The notes: generated by a model from the letters alone, not told the origin. A stretch of 64,000 bases of DNA from Sphingomonas sp. So64.6b (GCF_014171475.1 NZ_CP048817.1:1302001-1366000), one strand, 5' to 3'. Numbered from the stretch's first letter, positions 15,652-25,364 are shown. Translations and numbers: made by a program.

Positions 15652-17518
15652 GGTGACACCCGAAGAGGCGTCCGCCCACCCGCTTGCAGAATCCGTCGTG
15701 GTTCGTTTCGCCGGCGACTCGGGCGACGGCATGCAGCTGACCGGTGGCCAGTTCACTCTTTCGACCGCGCTGTCGGGCAATGACCTCGCGACCTTCCCCG
15801 ATTTTCCGGCCGAGATCCGCGCGCCGCAGGGGACGTTGTTCGGCGTCTCCGCCTTCCAGATCAATTTCGGGTCGACCGCGATCGAGACCGCCGGCGATGC
15901 GCCCGATGTGCTGGTGGCGATGAACCCAGCGGCTTTGAAGACCAATGTCGATGCGCTGAAGCCTGGCGGCCTGATCATCGCCGACGAAGGCGAATTCTCG
16001 AAGCGCAACCTCGACAAGGCGAAATACGAGGTCAGTCCGCTGACCGACGGCAGCCTGGCCAAATGGCAGTTGCTCGCGTTCAACATCTCGCAGCTGACGC
16101 TCGATGCGGTGAAGCCGTTCGGGCTCGGCAACAAGGAAGCGCTGCGCTGCAAGAATATGTGGACGCTGGGGCTGGCGCTGTGGATGTTCGATCGCGACCG
16201 CCAGCCGATTATCGACTGGCTGAAGAGCAAGTTCGCCAAGATGCCGGTCCTTGCCGAAGCGAATATCGCCGCGTTGAATGCCGGTCATGCTTATGGCGAG
16301 ACGGCCGAACTCGCCGGGGGCGGGCTTGGGGACGCAGGGCTCAGGCAGCATCATATCGCGGCGGCACCGGCGGAGGAGGGGCTTTACCGCACCGTCACCG
16401 GCGCCGAGGCGATCTCGCTCGGGCTGGTCGCGGGCGTGCAACTGGCCGATGTCCCGATGTTCTTCGGCGGCTATCCGATCACCCCGGCCTCTGCGATCCT
16501 GCATCACCTGTCGCGCCTCAAGGAATATGGCATCACGACCTTCCAGGCGGAGGACGAGATCGCCGCGATCGCCAGCGCGATCGGCGCGTCCTATGCCGGG
16601 CAGCTTGGCGTCACCTCGTCATCCGGCCCCGGCATCGCGCTCAAAGGCGAGGCGATGGGGCTGGCGATCATGACCGAACTGCCTTTGGTCATCGTCAATT
16701 CGCAGCGTGGCGGTCCCTCGACCGGCCTGCCGACCAAGACCGAGCAGTCGGATCTCTATCAGGCGGTCTATGGCCGCAACGGCGACGCGCCGATGCCGGT
16801 GATCGCGGCGCGCTCGCCCGCCGACGCGTTCGATTGCGCGATCGAGGCGGTGCGCATCGCGGTGCAATATATGACGCCGGTGATGCTGCTCACCGACGGC
16901 TATATCGCCAATGCCGCCGAGCCGTGGAAGGTGCCCGACATGAGCACCTACGCCCCGTTCCCGGTGACCTATCTCGACCATGTGCCGGAGGGTGGTTTCC
17001 TGCCCTATGGCCGCGACGAGAAGCTGGCGCGGCCCTGGGTCAAGCCCGGCACGCCCGGCCTGCTCCATCGCATCGGCGGGATCGAAAAGCAGATCGGCAC
17101 CGGCAACATCGAATATGGCGCCGCCAACCACCAGAAAATGACCGAGATCCGCCGCGACAAGGTCGCGAATATCGCGATCCCCGATCAGGAGGTCGAGCTT
17201 GGCGAAACGAGCGGCAAGCTGGCGATCGTCGGCTGGGGCTCGACTTTCGGGCCGATTCATCAGGCGGTGCGGCGCATGCGTCGCAAGGGCCATGACGTCA
17301 GCCATATCCATATCCGCCATATCTGGCCGATGCCGGCAAATCTCGGCGACTTGCTAAAGGGTTATGAGAAGATCATCGTGCCGGAAATGAATACGGGCCA
17401 GCTCAAGACGGTGCTGCGCGACCAGTTCCTGGTCGATGCGAAACCGCTCAACAAGATTTCCGGCCAACCCTTCATGATCTCAGAGATCGAAGCTGCCATC
17501 GAAAGCGCACTCGCATGA
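15632..17518 (+). CDS. korA: 2-oxoglutarate:ferredoxin-type oxidoreductase, alpha subunit (gamma-alpha fusion)
   Basis: The 628-residue protein is the alpha subunit of a 2-oxoacid:acceptor oxidoreductase of the two-subunit KorAB type. The N-terminal gamma domain (about 20-190) starts VVRFAGDSGDGMQLTGGQF. The PFOR pyrimidine-binding domain follows, with FFGGYPITPASAILHHL near 275-291 and a conserved TSSSGPG segment. A C-terminal transketolase-like domain ends the protein. The enzyme oxidises 2-oxoglutarate to succinyl-CoA using ferredoxin. The start at 15632 follows AGGATGATGATA; an ATG at 15623 is in frame. It overlaps korB by four bases. Confidence 0.9.
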   Translation: MATAVHEVTPEEASAHPLAESVVVRFAGDSGDGMQLTGGQFTLSTALSGNDLATFPDFPAEIRAPQGTLFGVSAFQINFGSTAIETAGDAPDVLVAMNPAALKTNVDALKPGGLIIADEGEFSKRNLDKAKYEVSPLTDGSLAKWQLLAFNISQLTLDAVKPFGLGNKEALRCKNMWTLGLALWMFDRDRQPIIDWLKSKFAKMPVLAEANIAALNAGHAYGETAELAGGGLGDAGLRQHHIAAAPAEEGLYRTVTGAEAISLGLVAGVQLADVPMFFGGYPITPASAILHHLSRLKEYGITTFQAEDEIAAIASAIGASYAGQLGVTSSSGPGIALKGEAMGLAIMTELPLVIVNSQRGGPSTGLPTKTEQSDLYQAVYGRNGDAPMPVIAARSPADAFDCAIEAVRIAVQYMTPVMLLTDGYIANAAEPWKVPDMSTYAPFPVTYLDHVPEGGFLPYGRDEKLARPWVKPGTPGLLHRIGGIEKQIGTGNIEYGAANHQKMTEIRRDKVANIAIPDQEVELGETSGKLAIVGWGSTFGPIHQAVRRMRRKGHDVSHIHIRHIWPMPANLGDLLKGYEKIIVPEMNTGQLKTVLRDQFLVDAKPLNKISGQPFMISEIEAAIESALA

Positions 17519-18549
17519 ACGACATGACCCCTATCGCGAAGACCACGCCGAAGGACTGGGAAACCGACCAGGAAGTGCGCTGGTGCCCGGGTTGCGGCGA
17601 TTATGCGATCCTGAAGGCTGTGCAGCGGACCATGCCCGAACTGGGCGTGCGGCCGGAAAACACCGTGTTCGTCAGCGGCATCGGCTGCTCGTCGCGTTTC
17701 CCATATTATATGGAGACGTACGGGTTCCACACCATCCATGGCCGCGCGCCGGCGGTGGCGACCGGGGTCAAGCTGGCCAATCCCGATCTCGACGTGTGGA
17801 TCATCACCGGTGACGGCGATGCGCTGTCGATCGGCGGCAATCACACGATGCATTTGCTGCGCCGCAATCTCGATTGCCAGGTGCTGTTGTTCAACAACGA
17901 GATTTACGGCCTGACCAAGGGGCAATATTCGCCGACCAGCCGGGTCGGCACGCGCTCGCCCTCGACGCCGTTCGGCTCGGTCGACCGGCCGGCCAGCCCA
18001 TGTGCGTTTGCGCTGGGTTCGGGCGCGCGCTTCGTCGCGCGTGCGATCGATGTGAACAAGAATCTGCCGTCGGTGCTGAAGGCCGCGCATGCGCACAAGG
18101 GCGCGAGCTTCATCGAGATCTATCAGAATTGCATCGTTTATAATGACGATGTGTTCGCCAGCTTCACCGACAAGGACAAGGCGCAGGCCGGGCAGTTGTG
18201 GGTCGAGCATGGCCAGCCTTTGCTGTTTGCCGGCGGGACCAAGGGCATTGCGCTCGATCAGGAGCGGCTGATCCTCAAGATCGTCGATGTCGTCGATGGC
18301 GACTGGGCGGCGGCGAAGGTCATCGTGCATGACCAGACCAACCGCGCGGTCGCGCATATGCTGGTCGAACTGCCGCTGGGCACCTTCCCGGTCGCGCTTG
18401 GCGTGATCTACAATGATCCGGCGCCGACTTTCGAAAGCGCGGTTGTCGCGCAGAACAAGCAGGCGTCCGAGGGCAAGAAGCCCGACCTGCAGAAATTGCT
18501 GTCGCAGGGGCAGACCTGGCAGGTTGAGAAACAGCCGCACACGATGTGA
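17515..18549 (+). CDS. korB: 2-oxoglutarate:ferredoxin-type oxidoreductase, beta subunit
   Basis: The 344-residue beta subunit carries the thiamine-diphosphate-binding domain. WCPGCGDYAILKAVQ (about 23-37) opens the family core, GIGCSSRFPYYMET follows, and the TPP/Mg motif is GDGDALSIGGNH (about 101-112), then NNEIYGLTKGQYSPTS. It forms the catalytic complex with KorA and passes electrons to ferredoxin through its Fe-S cluster. The start ATG overlaps the korA stop as ATGA. Its own stop overlaps the next start as TGATG, so it belongs to a tight chain reaching the photolyase gene. Confidence 0.92.
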   Translation: MNDMTPIAKTTPKDWETDQEVRWCPGCGDYAILKAVQRTMPELGVRPENTVFVSGIGCSSRFPYYMETYGFHTIHGRAPAVATGVKLANPDLDVWIITGDGDALSIGGNHTMHLLRRNLDCQVLLFNNEIYGLTKGQYSPTSRVGTRSPSTPFGSVDRPASPCAFALGSGARFVARAIDVNKNLPSVLKAAHAHKGASFIEIYQNCIVYNDDVFASFTDKDKAQAGQLWVEHGQPLLFAGGTKGIALDQERLILKIVDVVDGDWAAAKVIVHDQTNRAVAHMLVELPLGTFPVALGVIYNDPAPTFESAVVAQNKQASEGKKPDLQKLLSQGQTWQVEKQPHTM

Positions 18550-18977
18550 TGATCCCAGCGCTGGCCTTGCTTGCATCGCTGCCCTTTGCGCAGGCCTCCG
18601 AACAGCCGGTAGCAAGGCCGTCTCTGTCGATCGTCATTGCCAGGATGGTGACGACGAAATGGACCGGGGAAGACACGTGTCCCCCAGATTTCATCTGCAT
18701 GCGATATCCCAATCGAGCAAAATTCGATCGGGGCAGAACGATCAGCGGACCGCCCGTCCCGGCAAAGTTCGTTGGCCGTATCTGGGTTCACGCCGTCCAG
18801 CCTAAGACAAGGCTGGGAATGCTGGTCGAACGTGTCGGTGATCGCTATGAGATTCGTGCCTGGGTCTATCCATCAAAAGATCATAAGTTCTGCTTTCAAC
18901 AAACGGTATTGGCGGAATTTTCGGTTGATTTGACTGGTACGGACAGGGATGGTGAGGATGCCTGTATTGCCGAATGA
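18549..18977 (+). CDS. Small exported protein of unknown function
   Basis: I do not recognise a family. The 142-residue product begins with a short signal peptide (MIPALALLASLPFAQA) and continues as a cysteine-containing globular domain. Cysteines lie in EDTCPPDFICMRY near 42-54 and further on near 112 and 139, so disulphides in the periplasm are plausible. The ATG at 18549 overlaps the korB stop as TGATG, and the stop overlaps the photolyase start as ATGA. Its placement inside this chain is unusual, since neither neighbour is an envelope protein. Confidence 0.7.
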   Translation: MIPALALLASLPFAQASEQPVARPSLSIVIARMVTTKWTGEDTCPPDFICMRYPNRAKFDRGRTISGPPVPAKFVGRIWVHAVQPKTRLGMLVERVGDRYEIRAWVYPSKDHKFCFQQTVLAEFSVDLTGTDRDGEDACIAE

Positions 18978-20347
18978 CTGACCCAGTTCTGCTCTGGCTG
19001 CGCCGGGATCTGCGTCTGAGCGATCAGGCCGCGCTGACCGCCGCCGCGGGGGAAGGGCCGGTCATTCCGGTTTATGTTCTTGACGACGAGACCCCAAGGC
19101 ACCGCAGGATGGGCGGGGCCTCGCGCTGGTGGTTGCACCATAGCCTCCGGTCGCTCGACGCTGGTCTTCGCGCCAAAGGTTCGCGACTGATCCTGCGACA
19201 GGGCAAGTCCGATGAAGTGCTGGCCGAACTTGCCAAGGAAACCGGCGCGACGCGGGTGCATTGCCTGCGGCATTACGAGCCATGGTGGCGCAACGCCGAG
19301 AAGACGGTCGCGAAGTCGCTCGGCCTTGTCTGTCATGACGGCAATTATCTGCTTCCACCGGGATCGGTGACCACCGGCGCGGGACAGCCTTACAAGATCT
19401 ACACGCCGTTCTGGCGCGCGCTGAACGAGCATATGCCGCCAGCACCGGGCGCGCCGGAGCCGCACATCATCCCGACGCCGGAGCATTGGCCGAAAAGCGA
19501 CCATCTGAGCGACTGGAAGCTGCTGCCCAGCAAACCGGACTGGGCAGGGGGCTTTGGCAGGGAATGGACGCCAGGCGAAGCGGGGGGCGCTGAACGGCTC
19601 GACCACTTCATCCCGAAAGCGGCGCATTACGATATCGGCCGCAACCTGCCCGCCGAAGAATCGAGTTCGCGCCTGTCGCCGCATCTTCATTTCGGCGAAA
19701 TCTCGCCGGCGACGGTGTGGCATCACAGTCTGAAGGCAGAAGGCGACACAACGACCTTCCTGAAGGAGATCGCCTGGCGCGACTATGCGCAGAATGTGAT
19801 CCTGCAATTTCCCGATTACGGCAAAACCAATGGCCGGCCGGCGTTGGACGATCTGGCCTGGCGAACCGGGGCGGAGGCCGATGCCGACCTAAAGGCGTGG
19901 AAGACTGGACAGACCGGTTATCCGATCGTCGATGCCGGCATGCGCCAGCTCTGGACCACCGGCTGGATGCACAACCGCGTGCGAATGATCGCGGCGTCGT
20001 TCCTGATCAAGCATTTGCTGATCGACTGGCGGGTCGGAGAACAATGGTTCTGGGATACGCTGGTCGATGCCGATTACGCCAGCAACAGCGTCAACTGGCA
20101 ATGGACCGCCGGCACGGGCGTCGATTCGAACATGTTCGTGCGCATCATGGCGCCGCTGAGCCAGTCGGAGAAATTCGCCGCAGGCGATTATATTCGCGAA
20201 TGGGTGCCCGAACTGGCCGGGCTGGGTGACGATGCGATCCACGATCCCGATGCGTTCGGGCGGCGCCCGGCAGCCTATCCGGCGAAGATCATCGGTCACC
20301 GCGAGGCGCGGGAACGCGCGCTTGCGGCGGTCCGACAGGTGAAGTGA
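18974..20347 (+). CDS. phrB: Deoxyribodipyrimidine photolyase (class I, FAD)
   Basis: The 457-residue protein is a class I photolyase, which repairs UV-induced cyclobutane pyrimidine dimers with blue light. The N-terminal antenna domain starts VLLWLRRDLRLSDQAAL (about 5-21). The C-terminal FAD domain includes SRLSPHLHFGEISP (about 233-246), the WRDYAQN segment, and the highly conserved stretch from GWMHNRVRMIAASFLIKHL through DADYASNSVNWQW (about 331-378). It is translationally coupled to the small exported protein and korB upstream. Its chromophore cannot be told from sequence. Confidence 0.92.
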   Translation: MTDPVLLWLRRDLRLSDQAALTAAAGEGPVIPVYVLDDETPRHRRMGGASRWWLHHSLRSLDAGLRAKGSRLILRQGKSDEVLAELAKETGATRVHCLRHYEPWWRNAEKTVAKSLGLVCHDGNYLLPPGSVTTGAGQPYKIYTPFWRALNEHMPPAPGAPEPHIIPTPEHWPKSDHLSDWKLLPSKPDWAGGFGREWTPGEAGGAERLDHFIPKAAHYDIGRNLPAEESSSRLSPHLHFGEISPATVWHHSLKAEGDTTTFLKEIAWRDYAQNVILQFPDYGKTNGRPALDDLAWRTGAEADADLKAWKTGQTGYPIVDAGMRQLWTTGWMHNRVRMIAASFLIKHLLIDWRVGEQWFWDTLVDADYASNSVNWQWTAGTGVDSNMFVRIMAPLSQSEKFAAGDYIREWVPELAGLGDDAIHDPDAFGRRPAAYPAKIIGHREARERALAAVRQVK

Positions 20348-20405
20348 CGGCGCCCTCCAAGAATCGCTTTTCGCCGCCCCGCGCCGGGTGCATGAGGCTG
20401 CGGAT

Positions 20406-21674
20406 ATGAACGTAACCGTGCCAAACAGGGGGCGCCGGTTCGGGGCGCGGACCGCGCGGGGAGAGGGAAGCGGCGGCTGGCTGCTCAACCGCTTTTCGTG
20501 GGCGTTCCACCGTATCCTCGACCGGATCGACCAAGGCCTTGAGCATGGCGCGATCGAGGCGTCGCTGCCCGATGGCACGCGACGTTTGCTCGGCGGGCGG
20601 GCGCCGGGGCCGGTGCCGGTCGTCGACGTGCGCAGCTGGCGGGCGCTGCTGCGGCTGATCCGCAGTGGATCGGCCGGCTGGTACACCGCATGGTTGGCGG
20701 GTGAATGGTCGAGCCCCGATCCGGTGCCGCTGTTCGATCTGTTCATGCGCAACGGGCGATCGCTGGGCGACACGGCGCGGGCCGGGGGCTTGTCGCGCCT
20801 GACGCGGCGCATCGGTCATTGGCTGCGTCGCAACGACAAGGCCGGGGCGCGGCGCAATATCGAATTCCATTACGATCTTGGTAATGATTTCTATAGCTTA
20901 TGGCTCGATCCTGGCATGACTTATTCGAGCGCGCTGTTCGCCGAGCCGGTCGACCCAGCGCAATCGCTCGAAGCGGCGCAGGCGGCCAAGCTGCAGGCGA
21001 TGCTCGATCGGACGGCGACCAGGCCGGGCGATACGATCCTCGAAATCGGTAGTGGCTGGGGTTCGTTCGCCGAACTTGCCGCACGAGCAGGGCGCAAGAT
21101 CCATGGCATCACGCTGTCGGCGGAACAGAAGGCGATGGTCGACCAGCGCATGGTCGATGCCGGGCTGGACGGCGTCACCGTTTCGCTGACCGATTATCGC
21201 GATGTCGCCGGAAGCTATGACGCGGTGGTCAGCATCGAGATGGTCGAGGCGGTCGGACAGCAATATTGGCCGGCTTATCTTCAAGCGATCGCCCGCGCGC
21301 TGAAGCCCGGCGGGCGTGCCGCGATCCAGTATATCATCATCGATGACGCGCTGTTCGAGAGCTATGCGCGTAACGTCGACTTCATCCAGCGCTTCGTTTT
21401 TCCGGGCGGCATGCTGTTGTCGGAAAGCCGTTTTCGCACGCTCGCCGAACGCAACGGGCTGGTCTGGCAGGACCGGGTCGGCTTTGGCCAGCATTATGCC
21501 GAAACGCTGCGGCGCTGGCGGGTGAATTTCGACACGGCGGTCGAGGCGGGAAACCTCCCACCGGAATTCGATACGGATTTCGTGGACTTATGGCGCTATT
21601 ATCTGATGTATTGCGAAGGCGGCTTCCGCGGCGGCGGTATCGATGTCGCGCAAGTGACGCTGGTAAAACAATAA
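20406..21674 (+). CDS. Cyclopropane-fatty-acyl-phospholipid synthase family protein
   Basis: The 422-residue protein matches the Cfa family, SAM-dependent enzymes that add a methylene bridge to unsaturated acyl chains of membrane lipids. The SAM-binding motif ILEIGSGWGSFAELAARAG lies near 213-231, preceded by FYSLWLDPGMTYSSALF and followed by VSIEMVEAVGQQYWPAYL, the family's bicarbonate/active-site region. The N-terminal segment before about residue 110 is the lipid-binding domain. The ATG at 20406 follows GAGG; an in-frame ATG six codons earlier is possible. It may be a true Cfa or a related fatty-acid methyltransferase. Confidence 0.85.
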   Translation: MNVTVPNRGRRFGARTARGEGSGGWLLNRFSWAFHRILDRIDQGLEHGAIEASLPDGTRRLLGGRAPGPVPVVDVRSWRALLRLIRSGSAGWYTAWLAGEWSSPDPVPLFDLFMRNGRSLGDTARAGGLSRLTRRIGHWLRRNDKAGARRNIEFHYDLGNDFYSLWLDPGMTYSSALFAEPVDPAQSLEAAQAAKLQAMLDRTATRPGDTILEIGSGWGSFAELAARAGRKIHGITLSAEQKAMVDQRMVDAGLDGVTVSLTDYRDVAGSYDAVVSIEMVEAVGQQYWPAYLQAIARALKPGGRAAIQYIIIDDALFESYARNVDFIQRFVFPGGMLLSESRFRTLAERNGLVWQDRVGFGQHYAETLRRWRVNFDTAVEAGNLPPEFDTDFVDLWRYYLMYCEGGFRGGGIDVAQVTLVKQ

Positions 21675-21688
21675 AAGGGGAGATGAGC

Positions 21689-22873
21689 ATGCGGCGGCTG
21701 GCGATATTGGGCGCGATAGCGCTGGCGGGGATCGCAACTCATGTCGAGCACAGCAGTGCGCAAGCGGTTGAATCACCTGACGTCCGCCTGTCGACCGGCG
21801 ATTCGGACAAATTGCGCAGCGCCGGCGCGACGATCCTGTTCTGGTCGCAGGCGCAGCGCGACCAGAATTTCCCGGCGATGGAAAAGCTCTTTCCCGGGCA
21901 CATCGCCAGGGCGGGCGGCAAGGTCCATCGCTTGCCACAAGGCAAGCCGCTGCCGCTCGATGCAGCGACGATCGACGCCTATATGGCGGCGCAGAATGTC
22001 GCCGGGCTGATCGTGCTGCAGGACGGCAAGATCCGCCTCGAACGCTATGCCCGCGGCTATTCCGCCACCGGGCGCTACACGTCATTCTCGGTCGCCAAGT
22101 CGTTCAGCTCGACTCTGGTCGGCGCGGCGATCCGCGACGGTTATATCAAGTCGGTGTCGGAGCCGGTGACCAAATACATCCCGGAACTGGCCGGCAGCGG
22201 CTATGACGGCGTGACCATCAAGCAATTGCTGACGATGACCTCGGGCGTGAAATGGAACGAGAGTTATTTCGATCCGAAATCCGACGTCGCGACGATGTAT
22301 TCGAAACCGGTGCCGGCCGGCGTCGATCCGACCGTCGCCTATATGCGCACCTTGCCGCGCGAAACGCCGCCGGGCGAGAAATGGGTCTACAAGACCGGCG
22401 AGACCAATCTGATCGGGGTGCTGGTGACCAAGGCCACCGGCAAGCCGCTGGCGACCTATCTCAGCGAGAAGGTGTGGAAGCCCTATGGCATGGAGCGCGA
22501 CGCGTTCTGGATGATCGACCAGTCGGGCCAGGAAATCGGCGGTTGCTGCCTGTCGGTCTCGCTGCGCGACTATGCGCGGATGGGCCAGCTGGTGCTCGAC
22601 GGCGGCAAGGGCATCGTGCCAGATGGCTGGTTCGCCGATGCGACCCGCGCGCAAGTCGAGACCTCGCCGGCTTATGGCTATGGCTATCAATGGTGGACTT
22701 ATCCCAACGGCTATTTCGGCGCGCAGGGGATTTTCGGCCAGAGCATCTTCATCGACCCGGCAAAGAAGATCGTCATCGCGGTATCGGGGGCCTGGCCGAA
22801 AGCGACTGGCGACGATTTGAAGACGGAGCGGGCGGTGTTTCAGTTGCAGGTGATCGAGGCGGCGGGGAAGTAA
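21689..22873 (+). CDS. Serine hydrolase, class C beta-lactamase fold, exported
   Basis: The 394-residue protein has a signal peptide (about 1-25, ending HSSAQA) and a beta-lactamase-like transpeptidase domain. The catalytic SxxK is SVAK, within YTSFSVAKSFSSTLVG (about 129-144). YKTGETN near 235 takes the place of the YxN motif, and a YGYGYQWWTYPNGYFGAQG segment forms the C-terminal active-site wall. It may be an esterase or a peptidase of the 6-aminohexanoate-dimer-hydrolase type. The start at 21689 fits AGGGG best; the ATG at 21683 would be too close to it. No operon partner is obvious. Confidence 0.85.
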   Translation: MRRLAILGAIALAGIATHVEHSSAQAVESPDVRLSTGDSDKLRSAGATILFWSQAQRDQNFPAMEKLFPGHIARAGGKVHRLPQGKPLPLDAATIDAYMAAQNVAGLIVLQDGKIRLERYARGYSATGRYTSFSVAKSFSSTLVGAAIRDGYIKSVSEPVTKYIPELAGSGYDGVTIKQLLTMTSGVKWNESYFDPKSDVATMYSKPVPAGVDPTVAYMRTLPRETPPGEKWVYKTGETNLIGVLVTKATGKPLATYLSEKVWKPYGMERDAFWMIDQSGQEIGGCCLSVSLRDYARMGQLVLDGGKGIVPDGWFADATRAQVETSPAYGYGYQWWTYPNGYFGAQGIFGQSIFIDPAKKIVIAVSGAWPKATGDDLKTERAVFQLQVIEAAGK

Positions 22874-22894
22874 CTTCCTCGCCGGTTCGGTGGG

Positions 22895-23605
22895 TCAGTC
22901 GACCCGCTCGAAATGCCCGGTGTCGAAATCCTCGTCGATGAGTGTGACGATCCGGTCCGCCACGACTTCCGGTTCCTTGACCGAGGCGGGGTCTTCGCCC
23001 GGATAGGCGCGCGCGCGCATCGCAGTGCGGGTCGCGCCGGGATCGATGATCGCGGTGCGGATCGAGCTGATCCGCTGCATCTCGTCGCCATAGGCCGCGA
23101 TCAGCGTCTCGAACGCCGCCTTGGACGCGCCATACAGGCCCCAGAAAGCACGCGGTTTTCGTCCGACGCTGGAAGTGATGCCGAGCACACGAGCGCGCGG
23201 CGATTTGCGCAGCATCGGGTCGAACGCGGCGATCAACGCGGCCTGTGCGCTGACGTTGAGCGTCAGCACTTGCGCCAGTTCCTTCGCATCGATCGCTGGC
23301 ACCGGTGCAAGGCTGCCGAGCATGCCGGCGTTCAACACCATGATGTCGAGTTTTTCCCAGCGCTCGCCGATCGCCGCGCCGAGCCGCGCGATGCTGTCGG
23401 TTTCGGTCAGGTCGAGCGGCGCGATCGTTGCGCTGCCGCCGGCGTCGAAGATCGCGGTCTCGACCTGCTCCAGATCCTTGGCGGTCCGTGCGGTGAGAAT
23501 GACATGCGCGCCCGCGGCGGCCAGTGCCCTGGCGGTTGCCGCGCCGATCCCGCGGCTGGCGCCGGTGACGAGAGCGATCTGGTTGGCGAGGGGCTTGTCG
23601 GTCAT
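22895..23605 (-). CDS. SDR-family oxidoreductase
   Basis: The 236-residue protein is a classical short-chain dehydrogenase/reductase. The Rossmann motif TGASRGIG lies at about 14-21, the NAG motif in VLNAGMLGSL near 88-97, and the catalytic Tyr/Lys in WGLYGASKAAFE near 152-163. It uses NAD(P)H; the substrate is not evident. The ATG at 23605 is preferred to a TTG two codons upstream. The gene runs on the same strand as purF but is separated from it by a repeat-bearing gap. Confidence 0.85.
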   Translation of the reverse strand: MTDKPLANQIALVTGASRGIGAATARALAAAGAHVILTARTAKDLEQVETAIFDAGGSATIAPLDLTETDSIARLGAAIGERWEKLDIMVLNAGMLGSLAPVPAIDAKELAQVLTLNVSAQAALIAAFDPMLRKSPRARVLGITSSVGRKPRAFWGLYGASKAAFETLIAAYGDEMQRISSIRTAIIDPGATRTAMRARAYPGEDPASVKEPEVVADRIVTLIDEDFDTGHFERVD

Positions 23606-23625
23606 GGGCAATTCCGTAGTTTAGC

Positions 23626-23732
23626 CGTCACCCTGAACTTGTTTCGGGGTCCAGGCGCGGTCATCTGCCAAACGGGCGACGCTCATGGGGTCAATGACCG
23701 CGCATGGATGCTGAAACAAGTTCAGCATGACG
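23626..23732. repeat. Nested inverted repeat (REP-like element)
   Basis: An outer pair, about 20 bases each at 23626-23645 and 23713-23732, reads CGTCACCCTGAACTTGTTTC on one side and nearly its complement on the other. An inner pair (GCGCGGTCAT at 23655-23664 and ATGACCGCGC at 23694-23703) nests inside it. Elements ending in GTCATNCTGAACTTGTTTC are widespread in sphingomonads. It lies between the SDR gene and purF. Confidence 0.75.
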
Positions 23733-23769
23733 TTATTTTTGTGGGTTAGCTGACCCGCTCCGCCAGCAA

Positions 23770-25236
23770 TTAGCTCACTCGCTCCGCGAGAAGGGCGAAC
23801 TGGTCGACCGAAGCGACATCGTCGTGATCGGTCAGCATCGTCGGATAATCGCCGGTGAAACAGGCGTCGCAATGGCTCGGGCGGTTGGCCGCGCGGCCCG
23901 GCTCGCCGAGCGCCTTGTACAGTCCGTCGATCGACACGAACGCAAGGCTGTCGGCCTGGATATAGGTGTTCATCTCGTCGATGTTCATGTTGGCGGCGAG
24001 CAGCTTGCCGCGCTCGGGCGTATCGACGCCATAGAAGCAGCTATGCCGGGTCGGCGGGCTGGCGATGCGCATATGCACTTCCGCCGCGCCGGCATCGCGC
24101 ATCATCTGCACGATCTTCAAGGAGGTCGTGCCGCGCACGATCGAATCGTCGATCAGCACGACGCGCTTGCCCTTGATCAGCGCGCGATTGGCATTGTGCT
24201 TCAGTTTGACGCCGAGATGCCGGACTTCGTTGTTCGGCTGGATGAAGGTGCGCCCGACATAATGCGAGCGGATGATGCCGAGTTCGAACGGAATGCCCGA
24301 TTGCTGCGCATAACCGATCGCGGCGGGCGTGCCCGAATCGGGCACCGGGATGACCAGATCGGCATCGACCGGGCTTTCGATCGCCAGCTGCGCGCCGATT
24401 TCCTTGCGCACGGTATAGACGCTGCGGTCGTCCGAAATCGAATCGGGGCGCGAGAAATAGACATATTCGAAGATGCACGGCCTGGGCTCGGTCGGCGCGA
24501 AGGGGCGGTGCGAAGACATCTCGCTGCCCTTGACGATGACCAGCTCACCCGGCTCGATCGAGCGCACGAATGTCGCGCCGACCACATCCAGCGCGACGGT
24601 TTCCGACGCGAAGATGATCGTCTCGCCAAGCTTGCCCATGACCAGCGGGCGGATGCCAAGCGGATCGCGGCAGGCGATCATGCCCTCCGGCGTCATCACG
24701 ATCAGCGAATAGGCGCCCTCGACTCGCTTCAGCGCGTCGATGAACTTGTCGACAAAGGTGCGATAGTTGGACGTCGCGACGAGATGGATGATCGTCTCGG
24801 TGTCGGAGGTCGACTGGAAGATCGATCCGCGCCGCACCAGGTCGCGCCGTAGCCGCATCGCGTTCGAGATATTGCCGTTGTGCGCGATCGCGAAGCCGCC
24901 TGAGGCGAGATCGGCATAAAGCGGCTGGACGTTGCGCAGCGCGGTTTCGCCGGTGGTCGAATAGCGAACATGGCCGCACGCGACATTGCCGCGCAGCGCA
25001 TTCATGATCGCCGGGCTGTCGAAATTGCCCGCGACATGGCCCATCGCACGGTGCGTATGAAATTCGGCGCCGTCGAAACTGGTGATTCCCGCGGCCTCCT
25101 GGCCACGATGTTGCAGCGCATGGAGACCGAGCGCGACAAGCGCCGCAGCGCCGTCACTACCGGTTGCGCCAAAGATACCGCACTCTTCATGCAGCTTGTC
25201 CCCATCGAGGACGTCGAACGGATTGGTTGTCAGCAT
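23770..25236 (-). CDS. purF: Amidophosphoribosyltransferase
   Basis: The 488-residue protein catalyses the first committed step of purine synthesis, PRPP plus glutamine to phosphoribosylamine. The class II glutamine amidotransferase domain begins at the Cys in HEECGIFG (about residue 18), so a short propeptide would be removed to expose the nucleophile. The phosphoribosyltransferase domain carries the PRPP motif VVLIDDSIVRGTTS near 358-371. The chosen ATG at 25236 matches the usual MLTTNPFD-type start; an upstream in-frame start at 25269 is possible. Length fits the family. Confidence 0.95.
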   Translation of the reverse strand: MLTTNPFDVLDGDKLHEECGIFGATGSDGAAALVALGLHALQHRGQEAAGITSFDGAEFHTHRAMGHVAGNFDSPAIMNALRGNVACGHVRYSTTGETALRNVQPLYADLASGGFAIAHNGNISNAMRLRRDLVRRGSIFQSTSDTETIIHLVATSNYRTFVDKFIDALKRVEGAYSLIVMTPEGMIACRDPLGIRPLVMGKLGETIIFASETVALDVVGATFVRSIEPGELVIVKGSEMSSHRPFAPTEPRPCIFEYVYFSRPDSISDDRSVYTVRKEIGAQLAIESPVDADLVIPVPDSGTPAAIGYAQQSGIPFELGIIRSHYVGRTFIQPNNEVRHLGVKLKHNANRALIKGKRVVLIDDSIVRGTTSLKIVQMMRDAGAAEVHMRIASPPTRHSCFYGVDTPERGKLLAANMNIDEMNTYIQADSLAFVSIDGLYKALGEPGRAANRPSHCDACFTGDYPTMLTDHDDVASVDQFALLAERVS

Positions 25237-25364
25237 GGCGCCCTTCAGGGGGGTAGCGTCGCCCGCCATATAGGGAGCCGATCCGGGTTTGTCGCGCTTT
25301 TGTCACATCGATCGGGAGCATTTTGCCGCATCGACGGTTTTCTGCGGGTCAGGAGGCGTTTGTC

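Noticed and set aside
23824..24852. 342-codon plus-strand frame
   Set aside because: It lies opposite purF, whose domains are unmistakable.
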